DNA of 64,000 nt, taken from Blastococcus saxobsidens DD2. Its GTDB lineage: Bacteria > Actinomycetota > Actinomycetes > Mycobacteriales > Geodermatophilaceae. Location of the stretch: positions 4,195,541 through 4,259,540 of the forward strand of contig NC_016943.1 in assembly GCF_000284015.1 (NCBI RefSeq). The letters are read 5' to 3'. Under the pieces are notes generated by a model, which worked only from the letters and a program-made list of their open reading frames with translations, ran no database searches and was not told the DNA's origin. A program made the position numbers and the translations under genes. Positions 44,591-53,554 of this stretch are shown one piece after another (position 1 is the first letter of the stretch; each line of letters opens with the position of its first letter).

Positions 44591-44915
44591 TGGGCGACGG
44601 CGGCGCGACAGAGTTGGTCTCGAAAGTCTCCAGCTTCACCCGCCGGCCGCCCTCGGCGTCCTTCTCCAGCGGGGCTGGCCACGGCGGGTCCCATGGATGC
44701 CCAGCACGGCTTCCGGCTCCGGATCGGTCAGCTGACGGTCGGCCTCGGCGACCGACGCCGCATGACTGATCGGGCAGCTCAGCAACCCCGCGCATCGCCC
44801 CTGACCGGCCACCCTCGCCCACCCGGTCGGCGACGCTGCGGCGCAGCCGTCTGGCCACTCGGAACCCGGCCGGAAGCTCGTCGATCTGCTCGGTGAACGC
44901 CCGCCGCCCGTACGC
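44590..44915 (-). pseudogene. ISL3-family transposase, internal/3' part (cut by IS21, frameshifted)
   Basis: It resumes the ISL3 protein after the IS21 insertion: GRRAFTEQIDELPAGFRVAR, then in shifted frames ASVAEADRQLTDPEPEAVLG and TRRGQPRWRR. Joining it to 47256-47511 with one copy of TACGC restores a continuous reading frame across the site. The C-terminal catalytic end is lost against the adjacent IS21 remnant. Confidence 0.8.
44911..44915. repeat. 5-bp target duplication TACGC, left
   Basis: TACGC directly precedes the left end of the IS21-family element, and the same five bases follow its right end at 47256-47260. This is the size expected for IS21. Confidence 0.85.
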
Positions 44916-45030
44916 TGTCCGCGTACGACCTGATGTGTCGTTCCTCCGGCGGGTTGTTCACCTCGCCCATCGGTGGTGATCACCCTTCGGCTGTCAGCCG
45001 CCGAGCAGACAGACCGAAGGGTGACCGCCC

Positions 45031-46402
45031 ATGATCCTGCCGCCGGAGGCATGGATGGATCTACGACGGTTCAAGCCGTTGCGTGACGCCGGAGCGACCT
45101 GGAAGGAGATCGCCGCCGAGCTCGGACTGGATCCGAGAACGGTGAAGAAGTACATCAACGGGCCGGCGGTGCCACCGTCGGCGCCGAAGAGGATCGGCAC
45201 CCAGCCACGGCTCATCGAGCACCTGGCCCCGGTGGTGGATGCGTGGCTGGCCACCGACATCACCCTGCGCGCCTCGGTGATTCACGAACGGCTAGTGGCC
45301 GAGCACGGCTTTCCCGGCTCGTATCAGCGGGTCAAGCTCTACGTCGCCGAGGCGCGGCCGCGGATCGCCGCCGACGTCGAGCTGCCCGGGCCACTGACCG
45401 GGCTGCACCGCCGGTTCGAGACCACACCCGGGGCGCAGGCGCAGGTGGACTGGGGCACCGAATCGAGGACGATCGCGAAGGCGCTCGGGTGCGCTACGTC
45501 TACTCGTTCCACATGACCCTGTCGTATTCGCGGGATCCGTTCTGCTGCTTCACCACCAGCCTGGATCTGGCCACCTTCTTCGGCTGCCACCTGCGGGCGT
45601 TCGCGCACTTCGGCGGGGTGCCGGGCAGCATCGTCTACGACCGCACGAAGACGATCGTGCGCCGGCACGTGGCACCGGGGCGGACAGTGCCGATCCATCC
45701 GGAGGCCGCGGCGTTCGCCGAGCACTACGGGTTCGCCATCGACGTGCTCGCCGCCCGCCGCCCGACCGGCAAAGGCCGGGTGGAACGGCAGGTGCTCATC
45801 GTCCGCGAGCATGTGCTCGCCGGCCGCGCCTTTGGCAGCCTCGACGATCTGATGCGGCGTTCGGTGACTGGTTGCCGATCCGCCGCGGCCAAGTGCATCG
45901 CACCCACGGGCAGGTCATCGGCGTGCGGGCGGAGGCCGACCGGGCCGCGTTGCTGCCGATGCCGCAGGCGGAATATCGGGTGACCGACCGGTTCCTGCGC
46001 CGGGCCGGCAAGGACTGCCTGGTCTCCTTCGAGCCCTCCCGCTACTCCATCCCGGCCACCGAGGTGACCGCGGGGATGACGGTGGAGCTGCGGGTCGGCC
46101 CGGAGACGGTGGCCATTCACGCGATCGGCGCCGATCCGCGGCAACTCACCGGGCACCGGCGGGCCCGGCACCGCGGGGACGACCAGATCGACCTCGCGCA
46201 CTGGGAGGGACTGCCCGACGGACACACCCGGGCGGTCACCCTCGGCGATCCGGCCGAGCAGCAGCAGCCCCTCGGCGATCGGCTGGAGCCGATGCCGCTG
46301 CTGCTCGAGCGGCCCGACCTGGGCGTTGCGGTGGCCCGCCGCGACCCCAGGGTCTACGACCAGGCTGCGGGTCTGGCCGGCACGATCGGCCGTGCCGCAT
46401 GA
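45031..46402 (+). pseudogene. istA: IS21-family transposase istA with two frameshifts
   Basis: It reads MILPPEAWMDLRRFKPLRDA in one frame through an N-terminal HTH to AQVDWG, the first catalytic aspartate. Near 45460 it shifts to a second frame (REGARVRYVYSFHMTLSYSR then FAHFGGVPGSIVYDRTKTIV). Near 45850 it shifts to a third (FGDWLPIRRGQVHRTHGQVI). Without the shifts it would be a typical IstA of about 455 residues. As written it cannot make full-length transposase. The stop overlaps the istB ATG. Confidence 0.88.
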
Positions 46403-47148
46403 CCGAGCAACTTGCCCGGCCGGCCGAGGGGCTGGTCGCCGACCGGATCCGCCGGCACGCCGAACGCCTGCTGCTGCGTCACCTGGCCACCGAGGCACCC
46501 GATCTGGCCGCCCGAGCCGAGACCGCCCAGCTGGGCTATCTGGACTTCCTCGATCTCGTGCTCGAAGAAGAGGTTGACGTGCGGGAGGGACGGCGGTTCC
46601 GCAACGCGCTGAAACTCTCCGGGCTGCCGCACCACAAGACCTTCGACGAGTTCGACTTCGCCTTCCAGCCCGACCTCGACCCGCGCCGAGTACGCGACCT
46701 GGCCACTCTCGGATTCGTACGGGCGCACTCCAACGTGGCCCTGCTCGGCCCGCCCGGGGTGGGCAAGACCCACGTCGCCGTCGCCCTGGCCGTGGCCGCC
46801 TGCCAGGCCGGCTTCTCGATCTATTTCACCAGCGTCGACGACCTCGTCCGCCAGCTGCGCGAGGCGGAGGCGCTGGGCCGGTTCGCGAAGAAGCTGCAGA
46901 CCTACCTCAAACCGGCGGTCCTCGTCCTCGACGAGGTCGGCTATCTGCCGCTGAGCCGGGCCGAAGCCAACATGCTGTTCCAGCTGGTCGCCCGCCGCTA
47001 CGAACGCGGCTCGATCATCCTGACGTCGAACAAGGCGTTCTCCGAATGGGGCGCCATCACCGGCGACGAGGTGCTTGTCACCGCCATCCTCGATCGACTG
47101 CTGCACCACTGCGACGTGCTCCCCATCAACGGCCCAGCTACCGGCTGA
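46399..47148 (+). CDS. istB: IS21-family helper ATPase IstB, C-terminus frameshifted
   Basis: A 249-residue AAA+ protein that selects target DNA for IstA. Walker A LLGPPGVGKTHVAVALAVAA, Walker B VLVLDEVGYLPL and IILTSNKAFSEWG are intact. The end reads INGPATG-stop, where the family has N-G-x-S-Y-R-L-K. Restoring one C in GGCCCAGC gives NGPSYRLKDR, so a one-base deletion removes the normal tail. The core is likely folded, but the partner istA is broken. Confidence 0.9.
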   Translation: MTEQLARPAEGLVADRIRRHAERLLLRHLATEAPDLAARAETAQLGYLDFLDLVLEEEVDVREGRRFRNALKLSGLPHHKTFDEFDFAFQPDLDPRRVRDLATLGFVRAHSNVALLGPPGVGKTHVAVALAVAACQAGFSIYFTSVDDLVRQLREAEALGRFAKKLQTYLKPAVLVLDEVGYLPLSRAEANMLFQLVARRYERGSIILTSNKAFSEWGAITGDEVLVTAILDRLLHHCDVLPINGPATG

Positions 47149-47255
47149 AGGACCGACCCCTCACCCCACCGGAGCCGCCGATGCCATGATCAGACCGCCG
47201 CGGGAACGACACGTCAGGCCGTACGCCCAACGACACGTGAGGTCGTACGCCGACA

Positions 47256-47511
47256 TACGCGTTCTCTCGGCAGGCGTACTGGACCTTGCGCCAGCGCACC
47301 AGCAGCCCTCCTCGCCGTAGGGCAGATCCCGCGGCCGGGTCACCCGCCGCTGCCGAGCGCTGATCGACAGAACCCCGCACGCCGGGCACGCCGCCGCGGC
47401 CTCCTCGTCGGTGACGACGTGCAGCATCCGGGTCCCGTCCGGGACGCGGACCACTTCCCGCACCCGAGCTTCGGGCAGACCGAACAGGATCGTCGTACCG
47501 TCTGAACTCAC
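47256..47511 (-). pseudogene. ISL3-family transposase, 5' part (cut by IS21)
   Basis: The N-terminus reads LFGLPEARVREVVRVPDGTR and continues CPACGVLSISARQRRVTRPR, the ISL3 zinc-binding domain. After DLPYGEEG the frame shifts by one lost base to LLVRWRKVQYACRENA and meets the IS21 element. It begins with GTG. The 3' part continues at 44915 downward. Confidence 0.82.
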
Positions 47512-47662
47512 TCATGGCCCCTCTACTGTCGGCTCGAATCCACCGCCAGCATCGAGGGGCCATGGGCTTCTCAGCCCGAAGCCACGATCCTCACAAGATC
47601 ATGTCCTTCTTCCCCTCGAGTTCGAAAAGCCGGCATCCAGCCCCACTTGGCAGGCGCTGTGC

Positions 47663-48547
47663 TCAGCAGTGTCCAAGGAGCCTGGAAGGGTTAACGGCGA
47701 ACATGGCCTGGACGTCGACGTCGGAGAAGCCGCTGTTTCGGGCAAGTTCAGCGAATGCCCTGAGGCCGGCCACAGGGTCCTCCCGTGTCACGGCACCCAG
47801 GTCGCTCGACAGCACATTGTTACTCACGCCGGTTGCGTGAACGGCTGCAAACGCCTTCCTCAGCACGTCCGGCTCCTGCAGATAGGCGAAACAGCGCTCA
47901 AAGACGACACCATACTGCAGAAGACTCAATTGTTCTTCGACCCCGATATCGATATGCGGTGACTCTGGATGAGTTACGACTATGCGCCCTATGCCCGCTG
48001 CGTGCGCATTCTGGGCAAGCTTCAGGGTCTCATCTCGCGAGATGTGACCCGTCGCCAGTACTAGATCGTAATCTCTGATGACCTCCAGCACAGCCAACGT
48101 TTCTCGACTGAGCTCCCCAGCATCGTCTAGCAGTGAGATGGGTGGGCCCAGGCGGCCTTTCCCAATCAACTCCTGTTTGATCTGTAGGTAGGGAGGCAGC
48201 TCACGTCCCGGGTCCCAGATGTTCAGGACGTCGGCCTCGTTGGCAGCATCCGACGTCGGCATGTAGATGACTCGGCCACCAGCCCTCGCCAAGGCTTCAA
48301 CCGCAAGGGGATTCAACCCGCCGACGAAGTGGTTCAGAACGATAGAACCTACAGCGCGAATCTCAGGTACGACCTGTCGGACCAGCCATGCCCTCTCCGC
48401 CGTGGGAGCATAGTGCGACTTCAAGACAAAACCAGCCATACCCGAGTCCCGAGCCAGTCTGGCCAGCTGGAGATCATCGACGCTGCGCGGCATGAGGTCT
48501 GGGTAGCTGTGCACGTGCAGATCCAGCGCCCCAATCGGGAGTCTCAT
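47663..48547 (-). CDS. DUF6282-family amidohydrolase-like protein
   Basis: 294 residues. It begins MRLPIGALDLHVHSYPDLMP, where D-x-H-x-H is the metal-binding start of amidohydrolase-type TIM barrels. GFVLKSHYAPTAERAWLV and IGRIVVTHPESPHIDIG supply later histidines. The ATG shares one base with the permease stop (TAATG), so it belongs to operon C as its last gene. A hydrolytic step on a ring, amide or lactone is plausible. The family function is not characterised to my knowledge. Confidence 0.78.
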   Translation of the reverse strand: MRLPIGALDLHVHSYPDLMPRSVDDLQLARLARDSGMAGFVLKSHYAPTAERAWLVRQVVPEIRAVGSIVLNHFVGGLNPLAVEALARAGGRVIYMPTSDAANEADVLNIWDPGRELPPYLQIKQELIGKGRLGPPISLLDDAGELSRETLAVLEVIRDYDLVLATGHISRDETLKLAQNAHAAGIGRIVVTHPESPHIDIGVEEQLSLLQYGVVFERCFAYLQEPDVLRKAFAAVHATGVSNNVLSSDLGAVTREDPVAGLRAFAELARNSGFSDVDVQAMFAVNPSRLLGHC

Positions 48548-49485
48548 TACGACGCCTCCATCCGGCAACCGACACAATGGCCTTGTAGGGGCGGCCGCAG
48601 CCATTCCCTGCGGTAGGTCATACCTCTCCGACCCCTTCTCTGCAGCAATCGAACAGCCGTATCCAGCAGGACGGCCATCGTTGACATAATGGCCACGACG
48701 ACGAAGGGCCAGGCAGTGTCCAGCTGGTTCGTGTATTGAACCAGCAGCTGACCAAGACCGGTATACGAAGCGACGATTTCCGAAACGACTACTCCAAGAA
48801 AGGAGTAGACGGCAACTAACCGGAGGCCGGCGATGATACTCGGCAGTGAGCCCGGGAATTGCACCAGTCGAAAGAGTTGCATCCGCGACATGCCGAGCGA
48901 TCGGGCCAAGGTGATGATGTCAGCACTTATACTCGTCATGCCCGCCAGCGTGTTCAACAACAAGACGAAGTACACCAAGCTCGCGCCGACAATGACCTTC
49001 GGTGTCGCGCCCAGGCCGAACCACAGAGTAAAGATGGGCGCGAGCGCGGGCCGCGGAATGCCGTTGATTAGCGCCAAGTACGGGTTCAGCCCCCTGCGGA
49101 TTGCTGGCGAGGCGGCAAAGAGAATGCCAGTAAGGACGCCCAAGACAGAGCCGACTACCAAGGCGAGGATCGAGGCCATTAAGGTGGCCCAGATATCGCT
49201 CCAGGTCTCGGACGTGCTCAGCAGTACCCCGAGGGCTCGGACGACCTCAATCGGGCTACTGATAAATAGCGGATTGACGATCTCCGTTCTCCAAGCTAAC
49301 CACCAGCCGCCTAAGAAGACGACGAGCACAACAATTCCCGACGCCCAAGACTTAAACAGGGACCGACGACTCTCCCGGATCACCGCCTGGCGAGCGGTAC
49401 TCTCAGAACTGTCCACGTTGACGGGATCGGGACTCGTAGGCGGCTTCGAGCTGCCGCTGACGACGTAAGGACTCTCGAGCGGCAC
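48547..49485 (-). CDS. NitT/TauT-type ABC transporter permease (second set, operon C)
   Basis: 312 residues with an N-terminal cytoplasmic stretch and six helices. The coupling EAA-like loop is seen around DIITLARSLGMSRMQLFRLV, with FPGSLPSIIAGLRLVAVYSF following. LNPYLALINGIPRPALAPIF is typical of SsuC/TauC permeases. Codon use is slightly less GC-biased than neighbouring genes, hinting at a different origin. Its partner ATPase upstream is broken, and no second binding protein is present, so this transporter is probably not functional alone. Confidence 0.9.
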   Translation of the reverse strand: MPLESPYVVSGSSKPPTSPDPVNVDSSESTARQAVIRESRRSLFKSWASGIVVLVVFLGGWWLAWRTEIVNPLFISSPIEVVRALGVLLSTSETWSDIWATLMASILALVVGSVLGVLTGILFAASPAIRRGLNPYLALINGIPRPALAPIFTLWFGLGATPKVIVGASLVYFVLLLNTLAGMTSISADIITLARSLGMSRMQLFRLVQFPGSLPSIIAGLRLVAVYSFLGVVVSEIVASYTGLGQLLVQYTNQLDTAWPFVVVAIMSTMAVLLDTAVRLLQRRGRRGMTYRREWLRPPLQGHCVGCRMEAS

Positions 49486-49531
49486 GACTTCGTCCCTATT
49501 TATCTGGCGTCCCCAGCTTCTCGCGCCCTCG

Positions 49532-50303
49532 CTACTTCGTCCTCAGAAGACCTGTGAGCTGAGATCGATATTCCAAGAAGCGGGCGTTTTCGAATTGAGC
49601 CTCAGCGGGTTTGGGTCTTGGTATGTCGATAGGGACATCCGCCACCACCCTGCCGGGCCGGTGGCTCATAAGCATTACTCTGTCACCCAACAGAATCGCC
49701 TCAGCGAGGTCATGCGTCACGAAGATGACTGTCGCTCCCTGCGCCGACCAGAGGGACAGGAATGCCTCTTTCTGTAGGGCCCGATTTTGGGCGTCGAGAG
49801 CTGCGAACGGTCCGACCATAAGAATGCATCTGGGTTTCCTGCGCAAGAGTTCTCGCGATGGCGACCCGTTGACGCATACCCTGTGACAACTGCCCAACCC
49901 GTGAGCGAGCGAAGTTCTTCAGTCCGACGCGCTTGATCCATTCGGCCGCCTTCTCCCTGCACTCATTAGGCTTCGCTCCGTGCACCTCGAGCCCGAACTC
50001 AACATTTTGTTGAACGTTACGCCAAGGCATCAGTGCATCACGCACCTGCATGTAGGCGATGACCGGGCGGGGTGACGTCACGGGAGCGCCATCGACGGTG
50101 ACGGTTCCGCGGCCCGGCTGCAGGAGGCCTGACACCATCGTCAGAATGGTGGTCTTGCCGCATCCGGACGGCCCAACCACCAAGAGGAGTTGGCCGGGTT
50201 GGATCTCCAAGGAGAAATCCCAGAGAGCACGTACAAACTTATCGCCGTGGAAGAATCCGTGGTGCACGTTTGTCAGCTTCACGGCGGCCCCGGAGGGCGT
50301 CAT
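49532..50303 (-). pseudogene. NitT/TauT-type ABC ATPase (second set), frameshift and dead Walker B
   Basis: It starts MTPSGAAVKLTNVHHGFFHG. Walker A GPSGCGKTT and an altered signature LSQGMRQR are in one frame up to ARTLAQ. One extra base near 49840 shifts the remainder (KPRCILMVGPFAALDAQNRA). The Walker B Asp-Glu, normally L-M-D-E-P, reads L-M-V-G-P, so catalysis would be lost even without the shift. The ATG overlaps the SDR stop. Sequencing error could explain the indel but not both substitutions. Confidence 0.85.
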
Positions 50304-51121
50304 GCGTGCACGTCCTGCGCGATCTCCCGGACACCGTCGGCGGCCAGGGCAGTGGAGGGGCCGCCGTCGACACGCAACGTGATCCCGGTGATGTAGTCCG
50401 CTCCTTCCGAGCAGAGGAACAGGCAGGAGTTCGCCACGTCCTCCGGCTCGCCGAGCCGTCCCAGTGGCACGTGGCCAGCCACTTGGCCAGCGGCGTCGCC
50501 GCCGGAGAACCTGGATGCGGGGGTGTGCACGGCGCCGGGCGCGACGCAGTTGACTCGGATTCCGGCTGGTGCCCATTCCCACGCCATCGTCTTGGTGAGC
50601 GCCGCGACGCCGGCCTTCGCTGCCCCGTACGCAGCCCGCCCCGGGTGTGCGGCATCGGCGGCGACCGACCCGATGTTGACGATCAGGCCCCCGCCTTGAG
50701 CCTGGAACACCGGGTAGCAGGCCTGGGCGCAGTAGAAGACGCTGCTGAGGTTCGTCTCGACCTGCGCCCGCCACCCGTTTTGGCTCAGCTCCGCGAGCGG
50801 CAGTGCAAAGTTGCCGCCCGCGTTGTTCACCAGGACGTCGATGGTGCCGAAGGTGGCGACCGCGGTGTCGATGAGGTCGCGGGCGCCTTCGGGGGACCGC
50901 AGGTCCGCGCGGACACCCACTGCTTCGGCACCGAGTTCCCGCAGGTCGCCGACCGCGTGTTCCAGTGCTGCGGCGTCCCGGCCGTTGATGACCAGCCGAG
51001 CCCCCGCGCGCGCGAACGCCGTCGCTATGCCGGCCCCGATCCCCCGCGAGGCGCCGGTGACCACGACGACGCGGTCGGAGAAGTTGTACCGCACGAGTCC
51101 TGCGGATCGGTGGAGGGCCAT
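50300..51121 (-). CDS. Short-chain dehydrogenase/reductase
   Basis: 273 residues of the classical SDR fold. TGASRGIGAGIATAFARAGA is the NAD(P) loop, VNNAGGN follows, and AYGAAKAG holds the Tyr-Lys pair with its Ser upstream in NIGSVAAD. It oxidises or reduces an alcohol/ketone, possibly a beta-hydroxyacyl-CoA formed after carboxylation. It lies 14 bp after the carboxyltransferase gene and overlaps the next ATG. Confidence 0.93.
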   Translation of the reverse strand: MALHRSAGLVRYNFSDRVVVVTGASRGIGAGIATAFARAGARLVINGRDAAALEHAVGDLRELGAEAVGVRADLRSPEGARDLIDTAVATFGTIDVLVNNAGGNFALPLAELSQNGWRAQVETNLSSVFYCAQACYPVFQAQGGGLIVNIGSVAADAAHPGRAAYGAAKAGVAALTKTMAWEWAPAGIRVNCVAPGAVHTPASRFSGGDAAGQVAGHVPLGRLGEPEDVANSCLFLCSEGADYITGITLRVDGGPSTALAADGVREIAQDVHA

Positions 51122-51135
51122 GGTCGGTCTCCCGG

Positions 51136-52668
51136 TCAGTAACTCGTCGGCCAGTTGCTCAACAGGTGCTCGCCCACGCCCTCGGTCCGCCTCTTCTGGT
51201 AGATGCCGAGGTTGTCCAGGAGGTAAGCCCGGGTCTCCCGCGGGTCGATGACGTCAGCGGCGCCGTACACCGACGCCAGGTCGTAAGCGGTGTTGTCGCG
51301 GGACATGTTCTGCAGCAGCCGGTCGTACCTCTCCGGGTCCTCGTCGGGCGTGATGCCGTGGACCACACGGACGGCGGACCGGGGGTCCATGAAGCTGATG
51401 CTCGCCGTCCACCAGGCCGCCACCGTGTCCGCGGTGTTGGCCGCGCCCATGTTGACGAAGGCCTGCCCATAGCTCTTGCGCATCAGCACCGTCACCTTCG
51501 GGACCGTGACGAGCGACAGCGCGTTCATCCAGTTGACGACCTTGCCGGCGATCTTCTGGCGTTCGGCCTCGACGCCGACCAGGAAGCCCGGCTGGTCGAC
51601 GAGGAAGACGAGCGGGATGTTGTACGAGTCGCAGAGAACCAGAAAGCTGGTGATCTTGTCGCAGGCATCCGCGTCGACGGCGCCGCCCTTGCTCAGCGGG
51701 TTGCTTGCGACGATGCCGACGCTGTGCCCGTCGAGTCGGGCCAGCGTCGTCACCGCGTTGCGTGCGTAGCGAGCCTTGAGCTCGAACATGGAACCCTCGT
51801 CGACGATGGCGTCGATGACCTTCTTCACGTCGTAGACCTGGGACTGCGACTCCGGCAGCAGCCCCAGGAGCTCTCCCACCCTGGCCCCCGACCCAGCCGG
51901 GACCCCGGTGACCGGCGGTGGCTCGTCTCGATGGCTCGGCAGGTAGGAAAGGAACCGACGGACCGCCTCGACCGCCTCATCGTCGGTGTCGGCGACCGCA
52001 TCGGCGAACCCGGTCACCTGCGAGTGCAGTTTCCAGCCGCCGAGGGTCTCGCGGTCCACGGTCTGCCCGGTGGCCATGCTGACCAGTCCGGGACTGGAAA
52101 CCGCCATCACGGCTCCTTTGCGAATCACCGCGAAGTCGGCTGCGACGGCGTGCCAGGCGGCCGACCCGAACGCGTACCCGAAGACCGCCGAGGCCCAGGG
52201 GCTCTCCCGGCGCCGCAGGAACCGCGTCTTGTCGTTCATGCCGCCCATGCCGACGCCGCCCATGATGTCGGGCATGCGCACTCCGGTGGACTCGCAGAAG
52301 TACACGACCGGCATTCCGCGCTCGGCGCCGACGTCCTTGATGTGCTGCATCTTCTTGTTGCTCGTCTGGCTGCTGGAGGCGCCCTTGACCGTGAAGTCGT
52401 AGGAGACGACGCCGGCCGGGCGCCCCTCGATCGCGCCGAAACCGGTGACCTTCCCGTCGGTGGGGGTGGAGTCGCGGACCTCGGGCAGGTTGGAGGTGCC
52501 GTAACGACCGGTCTCGGTGAAGGTTCCGGCATCGAAGAGCAGGTCCACGCGCTCGCGGGCGTTGAGCGCACCGCTCTCGGCGCGGCCCGCGAGCTTCGCC
52601 GGACCGCCCATGGCGAGCGCCGCAGCCTCGCGACGCTTGTGCTCGGTGATCAGTTCCTCGAAGGGCAT
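51136..52668 (-). CDS. Acyl-CoA carboxylase carboxyltransferase subunit (operon C)
   Basis: 510 residues, paralogous to the operon B enzyme. LNARERVDLLFDAGTFTETG, TVKGASSSQTSNKKMQHIKD, YFCESTGVRMPDIMG and VDQPGFLVGVEAERQKIAGK line up with it. It transfers carboxyl from biotin to an acyl-CoA. No biotin carboxylase or carrier gene lies in this operon, so it must use subunits from elsewhere, possibly operon B. Confidence 0.94.
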   Translation of the reverse strand: MPFEELITEHKRREAAALAMGGPAKLAGRAESGALNARERVDLLFDAGTFTETGRYGTSNLPEVRDSTPTDGKVTGFGAIEGRPAGVVSYDFTVKGASSSQTSNKKMQHIKDVGAERGMPVVYFCESTGVRMPDIMGGVGMGGMNDKTRFLRRRESPWASAVFGYAFGSAAWHAVAADFAVIRKGAVMAVSSPGLVSMATGQTVDRETLGGWKLHSQVTGFADAVADTDDEAVEAVRRFLSYLPSHRDEPPPVTGVPAGSGARVGELLGLLPESQSQVYDVKKVIDAIVDEGSMFELKARYARNAVTTLARLDGHSVGIVASNPLSKGGAVDADACDKITSFLVLCDSYNIPLVFLVDQPGFLVGVEAERQKIAGKVVNWMNALSLVTVPKVTVLMRKSYGQAFVNMGAANTADTVAAWWTASISFMDPRSAVRVVHGITPDEDPERYDRLLQNMSRDNTAYDLASVYGAADVIDPRETRAYLLDNLGIYQKRRTEGVGEHLLSNWPTSY

Positions 52669-52771
52669 GCCGACTCCAATCGCAGAGGTGTTCCAACGGG
52701 TGTGCCGACGGGTGTCCCAGCGGGGGACGGCGTCGCCGCCGTGCGGTGGGACGTGGTGCAGGGCGCGCGTG

Positions 52772-53521
52772 TCACAGCGCGAGCAGCAGTCCGGTCAGGC
52801 TGCTGAGGACGACGAAGAGCGCGACGCCCCGGACGAACGCGCGGTGCGGCAGCCGGTGCAGCACCGAGTTCCCCAAGAGCAGGCCCAGGGCCGCTCCCGG
52901 CAGCGCTGCCGCCGCGACGACCAACCAGCCGATAGCCGCGCTCCCCGAGCGGATGAGCAGCACCACCCCGACCACGTTGAGAACCAGGCCGACGGCGGAG
53001 ACCGTGGCCCGGAACGGTCTGCCGGACAGCTGCTGGTTGAGCAGCCACAGGACCATCGGTGGGCCGGACAGCGAGACGCTGGTGTTCAGCGCCCCGCTGC
53101 TGATCCCCACGAGCACTCGACCCAGGCCGCTCGGGTCGGGCAGCCGGGGCAGCCGGTCGGCACCCACGAGGTAGCCGAGGCTCAGCACCACGATCGTGGC
53201 TTGCGCGCCGATGGTCAGCGCTCGCTCGGTGAGGCCGGTCAACAGGACAATGCCCAAGGGCAAGCCGATCAGACCCCCGACCGCGATCAGCAGGGCCTGA
53301 CGGCCGGCTACGTACCGCCGGTCCGACCACACCAGGGGCAACCGCAGGGCTACCGACACCGCCAGGTTCGTGATGACGATCAGTGGTGGGGGCAGTACCC
53401 AGAGCAGGAACGGCGTCGTCACCAGAGCGAATCCGAAGCCACTGGTGCCGGTGACGAACCCGCCGAGCGCGGTCACGAGCAGGACGACGGTCCAGTGGCC
53501 GGCTCCCAGGTCCACCGTCAC
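52772..53521 (-). CDS. TSUP (TauE/SafE) family anion exporter (operon C)
   Basis: 249 residues with about eight helices. GGFVTGTSGFGFALVTTPFL and SGALNTSVSLSGPPMVLWLL are the two TSUP repeat signatures. It lies between the CoA-synthetase and carboxyltransferase genes. The operon B TSUP protein is only remotely similar in sequence, so the shared function is conserved at family level. Export of sulfite or another small anion released from the substrate is inferred. Confidence 0.9.
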   Translation of the reverse strand: MTVDLGAGHWTVVLLVTALGGFVTGTSGFGFALVTTPFLLWVLPPPLIVITNLAVSVALRLPLVWSDRRYVAGRQALLIAVGGLIGLPLGIVLLTGLTERALTIGAQATIVVLSLGYLVGADRLPRLPDPSGLGRVLVGISSGALNTSVSLSGPPMVLWLLNQQLSGRPFRATVSAVGLVLNVVGVVLLIRSGSAAIGWLVVAAAALPGAALGLLLGNSVLHRLPHRAFVRGVALFVVLSSLTGLLLAL

Positions 53522-53554
53522 CGGACGCGGCAGCCGCGGCCGGTTGCCGTCCGG

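Larger units (their letters stand above)
44916..47255 (+). mobile_element. IS21-family insertion sequence (2340 bp), decayed
   Basis: Terminal inverted repeats of 27 bp start TG at both ends (44916-44942 and the complement of 47229-47255), 24 of 27 matching. A further internal copy of the AACGACACGT...CGTACG motif lies at the right end, as is usual for IS21. It carries istA and istB in the standard order. TACGC duplications flank it, and it interrupts an ISL3 transposase gene. Confidence 0.92.
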
